Source of the DNA: a virus
Strand: one strand, 5' to 3'
IMG/VR virus record: IMGVR_UViG_3300010354_000091
Span: 1 to 62,062 of that record
DNA length: 62,062 nucleotides
In this document: positions 34,901-47,100 of the stretch, piece after piece
Numbering within the stretch: position 1 is the stretch's first letter
Layout: every line of letters starts with the position of its first letter
Made by a program: the position numbers and the translations under genes
The notes under the pieces: generated by a model
Database searches by the model: none
What the model was told of the DNA's origin: nothing
What the model saw: the letters and a program-made list of their open reading frames with translations, nothing else

Positions 34901-36554
34901 TAGTTGCACCGGATTTATATGAGTAAATGGATTTTACATCTGAAATTCCATAATCTCTGGTTGATTTGATAGTATGACCAAATGTTCCTATTCCACTTAC
35001 AATAATTCCTTCATCTATTAAAAATTTTCCATTTACATCATAAAGAGTTACGGTAGAAGAATTGGTAACGACATTTTTTACATATCCTTTTGATCCACTA
35101 GAGGTTCCTTGAATCAATACCGATTTTGATAAATCTATATTTTGATTTAACTCTAGAGTGGTATAAGTTTGTAAATCAAAAATTCTTAACTTATATTCTG
35201 TAGTTATTCCAGTAGAATAAACATATTCATAATCATATACTCTTGCAACTCCAATTTCATTTCCTGCTGGAGTCGTTTTGTTTGATCCAATTCTAGAATC
35301 TCTTAAGCTTAAATAAGAAGTTGTTCCCAAACCAACTGTTGGTTGACCAAGGACATTATTTACGAATAAAGAAGGTCCTGCATCAAATGCTATTCCTTCC
35401 GAATTTATAGTTTTTGTTGATCTTGGTTTTGGTGCATCTATTAAAGTAGTGTTTCCTTTTGAAACTTCATAACCTCTAATATAAGCTTTTCCAGGAGAAA
35501 TTTTATAAACAAGAGAATCTTCCGATGGAACATTATTATTAGATGTTAGATCATTTTCGGTATAAAGACCATTATTTCCAAGTCTGTCATTCAAACTTTC
35601 TCTAACAACCATTGAGAAAGGTGTGATATAGTAATCCCCAGACTCATCATAAGTTCTTCTAGCAAACTCTTCTGCAAGAATATTATACTCAGTCTTATCT
35701 ACTAAATTTTCAACAAAACCATTTTTAAATCTTATTAATTCTACAAAATTTTGATCATTAAAATCATCTAGAGATTTTTTAATCAACCTAGTTGAAATTT
35801 TTAATCTATCTGCTCCTGGTGCAGTATAATTTGAAAACCCTTTGGAGTTATCATATAAACTTTCATCTTGATCTGCATTTATTATTTCTTCTTCGATAAA
35901 CAAACCAACTCTATATGAAGGAGTAACTCCAAAGTTATCTAAAACTAAAGTATCACTTTCAACTCTTACAAAATAACCTCTAATAAAATAAACACCTTCA
36001 GATATAAAAACTGCAGACCCTAAGCTAGTTGAATTTGTGTTTATAGTTCTTGCAAATTCTTCATTAGTAGCAATTACATTTGAATTGCCAAAAGTAATAT
36101 CTGATAATGTAATTAAATTTTCACCGTCAATAAAAGTTGAATTTGAAAAATTATTTCCTGTCTTTTCATATGAAATAAAGAGGATGATATTTCCAGTATC
36201 CTCATTCAAAGATACATTCTTAACAGTTGCTGTTACACCACTCGAAGATCCTGAAATTCTCTTATTGAGTAATTGATCTTGATATAATGAGAGTGGTAAA
36301 CCTAAAAATTCAGACTCAACTTGAACACTTGCATATTCTAACGTATAAGTTACTGCCCCAGGAATTACTCTGGCACCTTCTTTAAAGAAGTGTGTTCCAA
36401 ATGACTCAATTTGATTTTGTAATATTGACTGTAGAGTTGTTAATTCTCTAGCTTGTACGGAATATCCAGGTTTAAAAAGAACTTTATGAAAATCCTTATT
36501 TTTATCAAAGTCGTCAAAGTAAGGAGTTCTATTTAAATTAGTTTCCTGTGGCAT
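28962..36554 (-). CDS. Giant baseplate or tail protein, DUF4815-like N-terminus (2530 aa)
   Basis: In T4 gene order it occupies the position of gp9-gp12. Residues 5-65 (NLNRTPYFDDFDKNKDFHKV, LFKPGYSVQARELTTLQSIL) match the DUF4815 domain of cyanophage tail proteins. Residues about 1150-1400 include the NYTTAIDLILASKTIGLG segment, the CDGC knuckle and a Thr/Lys-rich linker. A DPLAQSFVVENNYGIFVTKL beta domain begins near 1690 (the DPLAQ-F motif is seen in other T4-like baseplate proteins). Repeats of GSGYTN and GGYGY type occur near 1950-2010. The C-terminus VPLIKELRVVALA is conserved. It is likely a wedge or fibre-connector component; exact equivalence to gp10 is not shown. Confidence 0.82.
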   Translation of the reverse strand: MPQETNLNRTPYFDDFDKNKDFHKVLFKPGYSVQARELTTLQSILQNQIESFGTHFFKEGARVIPGAVTYTLEYASVQVESEFLGLPLSLYQDQLLNKRISGSSSGVTATVKNVSLNEDTGNIILFISYEKTGNNFSNSTFIDGENLITLSDITFGNSNVIATNEEFARTINTNSTSLGSAVFISEGVYFIRGYFVRVESDTLVLDNFGVTPSYRVGLFIEEEIINADQDESLYDNSKGFSNYTAPGADRLKISTRLIKKSLDDFNDQNFVELIRFKNGFVENLVDKTEYNILAEEFARRTYDESGDYYITPFSMVVRESLNDRLGNNGLYTENDLTSNNNVPSEDSLVYKISPGKAYIRGYEVSKGNTTLIDAPKPRSTKTINSEGIAFDAGPSLFVNNVLGQPTVGLGTTSYLSLRDSRIGSNKTTPAGNEIGVARVYDYEYVYSTGITTEYKLRIFDLQTYTTLELNQNIDLSKSVLIQGTSSGSKGYVKNVVTNSSTVTLYDVNGKFLIDEGIIVSGIGTFGHTIKSTRDYGISDVKSIYSYKSGATNDAGFNGDLILNKSVQPNSISNIPGVSLPSPSFKITGKDSDTGISTITSPSTNFIGFATVGNIISYSIPGFSTITFNKINSISSDGTTLGVTSVTSVNGVCDGNTSAQEITVSNLTTIFPTFETASNNSYVSKLTKTNIARVNTEETDIILKRQYNIASFSSNSITGPTLETDYIYQPFSEQRYTLTYSNGKVENLSSDKFTFTNGFKDLTINNLSVASGSNATLTVTVKKSKVKSKTKKNNKVNSIVINRSSFAASGVGATTLNDGLIYSNVYGTRVQDPEISLNVPDVNTVLGIFESNDLSDPDLPTMTFVAGSLTGPNGNSSDLVVGDTIIGANSNSVAIVISKNISQIEFVYVSTFSTFIPGEIVSFKESGITGIVSNIDNGDKNITDKYVLDNGQRINYYDFSKINRKDSNYTPTRKIKVVFQNYFIESGDIGDVVTVNSYPEEKYKDLYFINDRPLSDVVDIRPRVLPYDTTSTYSPFEFSSRNFASEGNYYIAPNETFLVGFDYYLPRIDRLSLSKEGTFQLSVGVPDDNPSPPQIIDGSLNVATIILPPYLRTVKDAAVSYSSHKRYRMQDIARLESRIQNVEYYTQLSLLELSAESLSVKVNGLDRFKSGFFVDNFKSHTSHDISSVEFKASIDKDQGYLRPLNYTTAIDLILASKTIGLGANPDPNADYSFEEYDLDENVKKNKKIITLDYSEQVYAQNVFATRVENVTPFLVTSYTGILELNPSSDTWLDAGTIETNTVNVEGSYQALSQGFNGFEWSSWKTDWIGIDAHTKVSLDIDKVISDPDIKQKKYKTGKDCDGCTKLVQETTTKTTSKDKLQVQTATTSSAELKQTKTGVKFNVSEKIDSVNLGQKLVSSELIKYMRSRNIEFVAKKLKPKTLFYPFFDSVNVSNNCFPKLLQVQMTNGIFQVGETVECNDINNPDITTCTFRVANANHKYGPYNSPTDVFAINPYSETDVTLPSIYTSTSTILNVDTSSLQEAAIGNFFGVCREGFELIGQTSGARAIVSSVRLVSDDVGTLIGSFFVPEEPIQFETGVKNFRLINTESFDPTPGTQSSFAQNDFYAQGLLTTAQDTQLNIKNASVNKENLQPSTESVFSEKKKASVSTDQVFFNKQTNVEKTTKTLKVYKDPLAQSFVVENNYGIFVTKLDLYFYNKPTNGAKDPVIVQLRPVEQGVPSTKVIADSEVELKLDDINLSEDGTVATTVTFPAPIFLEAFKEYAIVLLSDSTDYQVWISRMGEEDITTKNLPESAKKIVSQQPFLGSLFKSQNGSTWEPSSYEDLKFTLYNAQFTTDPATVLFFNPIEGGDYTTLSHLSPDSVRTLSNKVLIGLSTSISLPQISQGVSIGITDTTMIGNLVGVAGSVKLGYGLTSLNVGSGYTNTVYQGLELETITGEGTGLKVDVTFQNNKLDLTDSGAGIVTVVSGGYGYRSGDVVKIPSTVAFGSGATLSVVTIGQFNTVILDNVQGTYDSSSVIGKRLTYETSTGITSYVGVATVSYLNQNAQNDGLHFRVFDVNHGMYSTNNLVSIKGIKSDVKPAKLSVSYDQTSTGPIPVDSISIFSTFENVGVSTTNPGYVKIGKELISYTGVDSNNNTLTGITRGVDVGIAGNSSATQHNSGSSVMKYELNYVSLRRINRVHNMSTTPPTVPSPIEIDSYHIKLNMNDTTYGVDRSGNSDFPNLFFNETKDSNTFDYAVGESIESSKNIIFSTITPNVNIFTPPATGYGARIRTTSARSVDGTETPFQDLGFEQVELNEINNLSSVRMIASKVNEDSKMTDLPANKSFTMAIDIATGDPNVSPVIDLERVSAILTSNRINQIVTDWTTPSPELSLTKQIYDEHAATYVSKKISLTNPATSIKVLFGANRPSTADIKVLYRIYRKDSAEALPSYELFPGYENLDNLGNVINPAANTGSSDVFVPPSSGANEFFEYEYSANNLPEFTDFDIKIIMTGTDQANVPLIKELRVVALA

Positions 36555-36559
36555 GGTAG

Positions 36560-38137
36560 TTAGAATTGCAATATAATTTTAATATCTTCTTTTTGATTAG
36601 AAGATCTAGTTACTGATGGCCTATTGTCCACATAAAGAATATCCCCAGAATATTTTTGTACTTCTGGAGAAGCTACACCTTGAACAAAGCTCTGTCCCAG
36701 ATAATAGGTAAAGTTATTTATCTCCGTTGATACACCTGGATTAGAAGATGATCCAAAAGTTGTTTGGATTGCTAAATTATTTGATCCACCAAAAATAGTT
36801 AATGATCCACCAGTTTCTGGAGAAGACGTGAACTGATACTGTTTATACCCATATTTTGGTGAAATTGGATTATCATACGCATCTCTTTGAGTTGATATGA
36901 ATAATTTTCTTTCTTGCCAATATTTAACAACTCCAGTGTTATTATTCCAAGATAAAACTTTTCCAACTGCTGTTGATGCTACGCCAACTGTTTGTGTTAT
37001 TTCCGAATCAACTGTAAAAGTGGTAGAAGTTGTTAAACCGGTTAATTTCAAAGCATATGCAGCACTTGCTTTTTGCTTTGTTAAAAGTGATGATGAATTG
37101 TAGAATGTTGGATTTTTTATAATCCCAACTCTAGAGAATTGATTTCCAGTTATAAAATCGGGATCAACATCATCATTTTCTAGTCTAGAATATATTAAAG
37201 TTTTGGTTGCCCCAAGTTCTCTGTATACATCATAACCGTGGCCACCTGGTGGTGGAATTATCACAGTAAATTCAGCATCTTTATCTGACACCGAATTTGT
37301 TACATTTGCAGCCTCCAAGTCTACAGTTCCATAAGTATATCCAGATCCACCATTGGTCACTGTAATTGATGCTATTTTTTGATCTGCACCAACTACTACA
37401 GAGCAAGTTGCTCCTGTTCCATCACCCTTAATTGGAATATTGTTGTATGTATTTTCGGTATAACCCTCTCCTCTGTCTTCTATCAGAATAGTCTTAATTT
37501 GTTGACTTACCTGAGTATGATCCCTAACAGAAGCAACAGAAGTATTAGTTGACCAATTTGAAGGAACGGGAATATAATTTGTCGATTCAAATTTTATGAG
37601 ATCATTTGGTTTTATTGTATATAAGTATTTCCACAGATATCCATCACCACTAAGACCAGCTGCCCTTGGTTCTAAATCAACAAAAGTTGGTTCATCTAAT
37701 GAAGGTTTTCCAGAAGTGAAATCTACACCATCGTATCCATTATTGATACAAACGTATACTCTATAATCACTGTTTACAACATAAAAATTTGCATCATATA
37801 AATGTGTTGCTCCACTATTTGGTGCAGGATTATTCACTGAATAATCATGTCTGTACATATCATAGGTTGTACCAGATGTCCAGACTGATTTTCTGATAAC
37901 TTTTGAGATATCAGACTGATTTATTTTTTTTAAAGCAATGATGCTATCCCAAATTTCATTATATTGGTCAAAATTGTCAATCGGACTTGGTGTGGCAACA
38001 TCCCAATTAGAATCTATTTCATTGGAATTTGGCAAACCAATAAACATATAATAATTGTTTGACTCAGTTGATGCAATTCCGGCAACAAGGTTGCCGGAAT
38101 TCAATATTCTAAATTGATTTGTAATTATAGCAGCCAT
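36560..38137 (-). CDS. 8: Baseplate wedge protein gp8
   Basis: 525 residues (T4 gp8 is 334). It matches gp8 in order and motif: IITNQFR at the start, YYMFIGLPN near 28-37, WTSGTTYDMYRHDYS near 85-100, then GDGYLWKYLYTIKPNDLIKF and YIPVPSNW (T4: GDGYVWEYLFEIPPD, IVVPWP). Extra length is a C-terminal half with GEGYTENTYNN, GGSGYTYGT and related beta repeats. It dimerises and links gp7-type wedge parts in T4. Promoter-like boxes lie 12-16 bp upstream (38149-38160). Confidence 0.88.
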   Translation of the reverse strand: MAAIITNQFRILNSGNLVAGIASTESNNYYMFIGLPNSNEIDSNWDVATPSPIDNFDQYNEIWDSIIALKKINQSDISKVIRKSVWTSGTTYDMYRHDYSVNNPAPNSGATHLYDANFYVVNSDYRVYVCINNGYDGVDFTSGKPSLDEPTFVDLEPRAAGLSGDGYLWKYLYTIKPNDLIKFESTNYIPVPSNWSTNTSVASVRDHTQVSQQIKTILIEDRGEGYTENTYNNIPIKGDGTGATCSVVVGADQKIASITVTNGGSGYTYGTVDLEAANVTNSVSDKDAEFTVIIPPPGGHGYDVYRELGATKTLIYSRLENDDVDPDFITGNQFSRVGIIKNPTFYNSSSLLTKQKASAAYALKLTGLTTSTTFTVDSEITQTVGVASTAVGKVLSWNNNTGVVKYWQERKLFISTQRDAYDNPISPKYGYKQYQFTSSPETGGSLTIFGGSNNLAIQTTFGSSSNPGVSTEINNFTYYLGQSFVQGVASPEVQKYSGDILYVDNRPSVTRSSNQKEDIKIILQF

Positions 38138-38148
38138 TTAGAGTTTTT

Positions 38149-38160
38149 TATTTATTTATG
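38149..38160 (-). promoter_or_regulatory. Two overlapping late boxes upstream of gp8
   Basis: Minus-strand CATAAATA (38153-38160) and AATAAATA (38149-38156) overlap the stop of the 4001-aa gene, only 12-16 bp before the gp8 ATG, closer than at other late genes. Confidence 0.45.
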
Positions 38161-41100
38161 ATGTATACAATGATCTTATTGGTGTTGTTCTAACGATTAG
38201 AGCTGATGTTGTAATTCCACTCAGACCATTTGACAAATCAACCCCATACTCATTATCGGATGAAGCACGATTGAAATTATATATTCTTCCCCAACTAAAC
38301 ATTCCTATAAATTGACTTCCAATTCCAGATATGTTGTTGTAAGAAGTAACACTTGTAGTAACTCTTACTATATCTGTTGTTGATCCATAACCAAGAGCAT
38401 TAGATTGAACATTTTTTACATCAAAAGATTGATAAACATTATCTATAAAAGTTGTCCCTATGCCAAGAATATTTCCATTACTATTCAGTGATGTTAAACC
38501 ATTACCAACTGTTGACTCATAAACTACAAAGTAATATCCAGTCTGTATTCCAGAAATAGATGAAGATGATCCAACTAAAGATGCATTTCTAAATATAGAA
38601 TTTTTTGGGAAATAGAAATCAAAATATATTCCTGTAGACACTCCAGATATGGAAGTAGTTCCAATGCCAGTTATTATTCCATGATCTCCTTCATAGTTTA
38701 CATCTGTTAAAATATCAAACTTAACTGGTTCTTGTTCTATTAAAATTTGAGGGGGATTTGTTGAGGTATATCCAAGTCCACCATTAGATACAATCACAGA
38801 AGAAACTGTTCCAAATCCAATTGAACATGTAGCAACAGCAGTAGTTCCAATAGATGGAGATGAAATTGAAACTATTGGTGCAGTAGAAAATCCTAATCCA
38901 CCATTCAAAATGTTAATTTGACTGATAGATCCTGCAACTGAAACTACTGCAGTCGCAATTGCACCTAACTTTTGTTCTTGAGATATTATTTTCACACTTT
39001 GTTTACCTTGAGGTAAAATTTCTGGATAATAATTAAACAAAGGTCTTACATTTTGAACAAAAATTGAAGTGCTTGCAACACCAACGGGACTTATTATAGT
39101 TGTGTTGGGGAAAATATTAGAATTTAAATCTTTTCTACTCTTTGAAATTAAAATTTCATCCAAATAGAGATCTTCTCTTTGTTTGCACCATTCAACCGTT
39201 CTTACAATTGAAGATTCTGAAGTTATTCCTGGTCCAAAATATGAACTTGTAAACACAGAGTCTACAGAATTAATTTCTGATACGACTCTCGTTTTCTCAG
39301 AATAACGTCCTTTTCTAAATCTATCAGTTATTGTTAACCTATCACCTTCTTTTACAGTTGGTGAGATTTCTACAGATTTTACATCTGCATCTGATCCCTT
39401 GAAGAATAATACTTTTACATTATCACCTTGTTTTGGTGCTTCCAAGAATTCAATCTTTGTTCCACCATTAAAAATATAAGACTCATTTGGTATTTGTAGT
39501 ATGTCATTAATGAATACTAATAGATTTTGTTCCAATTCTAATGGAGATCCCTCTCCTGTCACAAAACTAGAAATAACTCCATTTTCTTTCAAAGTGAATA
39601 ACTTTTTAGATCCATCAAATTCACCGTTGAAATCATCTAGAACAACAAATTGACCTGGATACCAAGAATTAAATTTATCATTAAATACTTCAGAAACTGT
39701 TAATTCAAAAGGTCTGAAAGAAATTGAAGGATCTGTTGGAATGCCTGCATTTCCTCCAATATTAAATGTAATTTTATCACCTACAGAATATCCATATCCA
39801 CTATTTGACAGGTTAAATTCTATAACACTGTTGCCATATCCAACTTGTATATCAATAGTAGCTTCGGTTCCAACTCCAACATTAGATGGTGAATAGATTA
39901 GAGGTATATTTTCATAATTTAAAGGAGAATCTATAATTATGGTGGGTGGATTTGTTGTTGTATAACCAGATCCAACGTTAGTAACTGATATTGAGACAAT
40001 ATGACCATTAACAGCAGAAGCTGTTCCTATTGCAATTTTACCTGTAGAAGTAGCTACCGAAACAGTAATTGACGTTTGAATACCTGGTCTATATCCAGAT
40101 CCACTATTTCCTATTGAAACTGATTGAATTGTTCCCGCAATAGAAACGTTTGCAGTTCCTCCAGCAGCAACAAGTGGTTGGAATCCATATCCCTGTGTTG
40201 ATCCAACAGAAACTATAATTCCACCTCTTGGTATTCCTGCACTATTAATATCATATTTCATTGGTCCAATAATTCCATTAGTTGTTAAACCAACGGGGTT
40301 TCCACTGAAAATAACACTAGAAATGCCAGAATTTTCAACAACTTCATAGGTATAAGTCTGTGCTATTCCTGTTGCGGGATATTTTGGTTTTTGGAATATA
40401 TTATTGATTAAAAGAATTCCTGCTGAAACTGAATTTGTACTAACAATTCCAGTAACATTTTGACCATTTGATTTTAGTGTAAATGTACTATCAGTACCGT
40501 TAAATTGGTTTGAGATGTCATCAAATATTTGATTTTCATAATAAGCAGTATTTGACGATCCTACAGGAGCGGATCTCAAGAAAACTCTACCTTGGAATGA
40601 TGATCTAGATTCGGAATTTAATTCTTCACCGTGAGGTGACTCTACAAAATAAATTGTATCATTTAGAATATTATAGTTTCCTTCATACCTAGTAATAACT
40701 GCTCCAGATAAATGTGGTGTAGATAGTGTTCCAAGCTGCTCTCTCCTACAATAAACTTTATTTGTTCCACCCAATCCAACATCAGTTATAATTAAGAATT
40801 CATCATTTATTTTAATTAAGTCTTTAGCATAAAAACCATCTGTGTTTTCAAATGTCAATAGTGAGAATGAATTTATTGCTTCTATATCCTGTAACAATGA
40901 AGTTGTTCTTGCAGTAGAAACCACAGGATTTTGAATTACATTATCGATAGAGATTATTGCCTTTGAATTTGATTTATAGTTGGAAGAAAATATGTGAGAT
41001 TGTCCGACACCAACTGTTTGAATATCAAAAACAACAGGATTAGATGCTAAGGCTTTTTCTGCAGTCTCTGCAAATTTAACCAAATTATCATCAATTTTTA

Positions 41101-44100
41101 CTGCATATAATGTTGATGGTAGAAGATCAGTTGTTCCTATTCCAGTTACTGATGTTGTTGCTATTCCTATCTTTGTTCCGGTTGTAGAATAATCAATTTT
41201 TTCTCCAGAAACAAAGAAATGATTTGGTATACTTATAGTATCTTTTTCAACATCTATGACATCAGTTGATGAACCATCAATTATTTTTCTAAAAATAGAA
41301 GAATCTTTATGTTTCAAATTAAAATCTTTTTTAGTTGATATCTGAGTTCCCTCAAAAGATAAACGAACTATATCCGATCTAATTCTAGCACTTTGAAGAT
41401 TTACTTCTATTGGATCTACTATTGGGGATATTTGAAGTGTTTTCTGGAATGTTCTAACCTCAACATCAATATTTGCATTTGGAGTAAATGTTAGTTGAGT
41501 TTCTCCAGAAGTACTAGCAGCTCCAATAGAACCAAGTTCACCCGACGATCCAATAATAGAATATTGTGCTACTTGTGGTGTATAATCTGATTGGTTAGAT
41601 AAGATAACTTCAGAAAACTGAATTTCACCATTGGTAGTATCAGTAACTTGTACGTAGTAATGAGCTCCATCTGGTGGATTTATTGAAGAAGTGCTAAATC
41701 CAGATATTTTGGTTTCTGTAGGAGAAGTAGAAGATGCAATTGAAACATAATTTGATGAAATTGTTGACTTATATAAATTATAAGTTGCAACACCAGTAAA
41801 TGAAGTATTTCCCATCAATATTGATAATGCCCTAACATGAACATCAATATTTGGATTTGGCGTAAAGGTCACTAAAACATTTCCAGTTGATGTAGAAACA
41901 CCTATTTGTCCAGCTATGCCAGATTCAAATGATGGACCTCTATCTCCAGAATCTATCTCTCCAAAAATTTCATAAAATACCTCGGAACCATTGTTAGCTA
42001 AACTAATTTCACCAAATTGAGATTGGCTATTAGTAGAATCAAAAACTGATAAGAGAATTTTTCCAGAAGAGTAACGATTCGTAGAAATAGAAATAATTGT
42101 ATTTTCTGTTGGTGATGCTGATGAAGATATTTGAACAGCAGTGCTTGCAAAACTAACAACATCACCAAGAGAAGAAGTTCCTATTCCAGTTATAGAATTG
42201 TTAGCAATTTCTGTAACAACGTTGGAAATATTATAACTATTGTATTCATATTTTCTTGGATAGAAAAGAACTTCACCATTGTTTCCAGATCTTCTAAACG
42301 AAAAACGTCCAAGATCATCGACGGTTTCATTTCTTCCATAGGCAGTTAGATATCCATTAGATCCATCATAAGTTACATTTACAATTATTATTTCTTTTTC
42401 ACCAAAATATCTTGTGTCTTTTATTAGAATGCAGAATTGTGCAGAATTATACTTAGTAACATCAAAAGTTCCTACTACACAGTAATTAAAGATACTGGGA
42501 GTATCATCAAACTCTGGTGAAATGTCATCAATTTCCAAAACTCTATTGGAAATAAACTCAGTATAATCCAATAATTTTACATTTGAAAATATAATTTGAT
42601 CCGATGTTAATTTGCCACCGAAAGATTTTACATTTTCCTTGACAAAATCAAAATCTTCATAACAATCAAAGTCTTTTTCATCTATTAAATCAACTAATAC
42701 ATCTACAGTTTCTTCAAGAGCACTTATTTCTAAATTTGATTGAGATTCAACCTGTAAATCTGAGAACTTTTTAAATCCTGCAGTGTGTGTTAGAGAATCT
42801 ACCTTATCACCCCATTTTTCAATAGGAACTTTTGATTTAATTGAATATGAGAAGTTTTGATAATAATCACCGTCTTGAAGAACTTGTAAAAATGTTCCTA
42901 TTTTTCCGGTTTCTTTAGAATAATCTTTTAATTTGTCGGTGGTAGAAGAAACGTTGAAAGATGACTCTGATTCAACTTTAGAAATTACAATACAACTTGT
43001 ATTAGATGCATCACCTTTCAAAATTGCACCGTCAGGAATATTTTCTAAAACTTCATTGATTTTTAGAATCTTAGATGATGGAATCCACTCAACTACTTTT
43101 GCAATATTTTTATTATTATATTTTACGTTTTCTCCAACACCATAAGTTATCTCTCCTGGGAAAAGAGTTGGTTCAAATTTTGGAAGATAACTTTCTGGGA
43201 CAATTCTTCCAAAAGAATTTGATGAGTTTTGAATTGAATTGTCACGAGAGAATTGTCCAGCAAAATCTGTTTCTGATAAAGTATAATTTAGAATCGGAGT
43301 ATTTCCTCCAATTGCGCTTGTTACTCCAGTTAAAGTGAATAATTTATATCCATAATTTTCAGAGTTAAATCCATCACCAATTGTAGATATTCCAATTCCC
43401 TCAACATATATTTTAGATCCAACAGAGAATGGGAAACTACTTGCTGTACTAAATCCTGTTGCCAAATTAACTGTAACTTGTTTTGTAGTTGGGTTGAATT
43501 GAATATTGGTTACTCCAATTCCATTTGTATTGTTTATAGAAACTATTTTAGGAGTAACTCCGTATAATGAATTTGTATTTTTTAGAATAGAAACCTTAGA
43601 TACTCTATTATTTTCTATTTCAGATTCTAATACAACCTCTGATTTAAGTTCATTTGTTGCTCCATCAAGAACTACAAAATTTGGTGGAGACGAATAATTT
43701 TTTCCTCCATATATGAGACCAATATCTTTTATGGAGAATAATTCTTCAACAAATAATCTTGTTGGAAATTCTGAAATTGGTTTTAACGTTGGATCAGTGT
43801 GATATTCAAATCCACCAATTTCAATTGGAGATTTAAGAATTTTTCCAATTGTTTTACTATTTGGTTGTATTACCGCACCACTTCCAGTGTTTGATCTCAC
43901 TGAAGTAATTCCAGGAATAACAGAATATTTGCCACCAAATATTGTTTTTATCCTAGAAATTGATCCTGTTGCAGATGATGAATTTGTGAAGTATTTCAAT
44001 TGAGACTCTGCTTTAGTATATGAATACTTTTCTGGTTCCTCTTTTAAACTGAAAGAAAATGTTGTGCTTCCAATACCAGAAATTACATGAGATGTGTTAT

Positions 44101-47100
44101 ACTTACTTGGATTTATTATAATTGAATTTGCTTCATAAACATCACTATCAACAATTATTTCTTCTTTCTCTTTTGAAAGATATGGTTTTCCAATGAGTGG
44201 TGTTAATTTATAATATAATTTATTAGGAACATTGTTATTGAGAGTAATTGATACACTAGCATCATTTGTTACTCCTATTACACCAGTCTTTTTAACTTCA
44301 AAATCTTGAGTTTTTAAAGTTGTTAAGAATTTTGTTGCAAAAGTAGAGTCTGTATAAAAATCAAAATCAAATGCTTTAACTAGAGATCCACCATCAATGT
44401 CTGCTAAAGAGGAATCTGACAAATCAAAATTAATTACATTTCCCCTAGTTGCTTTAATTTGAGGATTTACTTTTGAAAACTCATGGAAAACACCTGTGGA
44501 TGCTATACTTACATATGTGGGTTTATCAATTTGAGTTTGATAATATGAATTGGTCAACTTAAACTTATCATCATTTACTTTTACAATATAATAAATTTTT
44601 TCTGGTGTTAGTCCAAAAGCTGGATTGGATGAAGAGTATATAACTTTATCTCCCGTCTTTAATCCATGTGACTCTAAAGTTATTGTACTTGTAACTGTGT
44701 TAATTCCAATAGAAGAAACTCCCACAGGATCAATTACCAATCTTCTATTATATGGGTTATATTTAACAGTAACTGTTGTGCTAATTCCAGGAGAAATTTC
44801 TAACCTTATGGTATCATTTTCTTCTAGATTATGATTTTGGTCACAATTTACAGTGGTAGTTATTTTTTTAACTTGGGCAGTTAATTCTACCTCTTGAGTT
44901 TTAAAACTATGAATAGATCCTGATCCGATGGAAGAGAAATACAATAGATTTGCAGTTTCCCCTATTCCAACAAAACCGCCAGTAGACCCAAGACCAACCT
45001 TTGTTGTTGATATTCCAATTAAATCTTTGGTGAACTTTGCGACATATACTGAAGAACCATTTTCTAAAGTGGTGCTTCCTGCTCCAGTAGAAACTGAAAT
45101 TGATGTTCCTCCTCCATTACTATAAATTAATCTCTGTCCAGTTAAAAGATTATGATTTGGAAGATAAATTGATTGAAGTGGAATATATTGATTAATGAAA
45201 GTTGACCCATAAGAAATAGAAATCGTAGTTCCAAGACCAACAGTAACTACAGCAGGAACTCCTATAGCGACAGACTCTTTAGGGTTAAAATATAATGTTT
45301 TTTGAATATTAGTAAAGGAGTCTGTAGAGAAACCGGAGTTATACGTAAATCTTCTTGGATTTTCTACTACAACTGTTCCTACAGAATATGCATATCCGAC
45401 AGTTCCATCATGTCCTCTCTTAACATTTACTCTACCAAAAATGGGATCTACGCCAGTTACTAAGAGTTTTTCTGTTCCAACTCCAGTTTTTGTGATGCTT
45501 AAAACATCATTTGGTTGAAGTGTAGACGGATCTGTAAATTTGTAGAATTGTAAGAATGTAGAAATTCCAGTGGATCCAATTGTCCCTAATCCAACAGACA
45601 AGACAAAATTATTGCCTTTAACATTAATTTCATTAAATCCACCCAACTTAGAAAACTGTTCTGAAGATATTCCAATTATATTAACAAAGTCAAGGTTCTT
45701 TAATCCATGAGGAACAGTAGAAACACCTTGTATTAATCCAGAAGTTGTTAATATCTCAAGAGAAACATTGTTTAAAAGTGTCTTTTGTGAATCAATACTT
45801 GATATTCTAGATTCAAATATTTCTGATACCTGTGCGCTGGCATCATTTTCATCTGGATTAATAGAACTGAAAATAATAGAATCTCCAATTTTATAATTTA
45901 ATCCAGGAAAATCTATTGAAAAACCATCTACAGATCCTCTTTGTATAGAAGAAATTCTAGAAGATCTGTTTACAGTTTTATTTGGTTGAGTAATTCCCCT
46001 ATAGTCACTGTTTGAGAGATTAAGTTTGTATGGATACGTATTTCTTATATAATTGTCTTGTGTAAAATCAACATCGTTTTGATTTGAAGATGGTAATGAA
46101 TTATAATTAAGTAATTTTGATTTGAACTTATTTCCTATTAAGTATGGGAATTTGGGTCTTCTATAATTTAAATAAGAAGAATCATATCCATTTTCTGAGG
46201 TTTCTATGGAAGCAAAATATGCATAAGTTCCATTTGGAAATTCTGGTGTTTTGCAGAATCTTCCATTATGCTCATCCAAATCACCATTATTTGTAAACTT
46301 ATAATCTTCTACAAAAAATCCAGATTCAAATCCTGGTGGACGATCACTTTCTAAAACTTGCTCATAACCAGATCTCTGTGGTCTTATTGTGCCCCCAACT
46401 TCTCTTTCATATCCATATGGTCCATAAATGGGATTTCCATCATATGCCCATCCAATTATGGGAGAATGGTTTGTTGAAATTTTTTCATTTGTATCATAAA
46501 TCAAATCATAATCATTATAGTTATTTGTTCCATCGGTATTTTTTGATGGCAAATTCAACCTCAAATTTCTTGGTGCAAATAAACAAGTATATTGCAAATT
46601 ACTTGAAATTCCGGAAGTTATAAATCCATCATCATTTTTTGAGAACGTATTCTTATATTTTTCTGCAATATTTACTGTCCACTTTTTAATATTGGACTTG
46701 AATTTTGCATCAGAACCACTGGATTTTACTTCTATTTCACTTTTACCTGTAGTGAACCCAACTCCACCATTTTCAATTTTAAATGACTTAATAACACCAT
46801 TTTCGATAATTGGTGCGGCTTTTAAATAAGATCCATCTCCAACTATTTCTAAGTTTGGTGAAGAGTTATAACCACTTCCACCACTAATCACCAGAATACT
46901 AGAAACGGATGATCCTTTTATGATTGGTTTTACAATAGCGCCACTTCCAGATTTTAGTTCTATATTTGGTTGTCTATCAAATCCAATAATGTCAGTAGAT
47001 CCATAACCACTTCCATTTGACGTTAATTGTATTGAAGTGATTTCACCTCTAAAAACTGGATTTACTATTGCATTATAATTTTGAGATAAAGTAAATCCTA

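Noticed and set aside
28962-36554. Assigning the 2530-aa protein as gp10 outright
   Set aside because: Position fits gp9-gp12, but I see no direct gp10 motifs, so only a baseplate/tail call is given.
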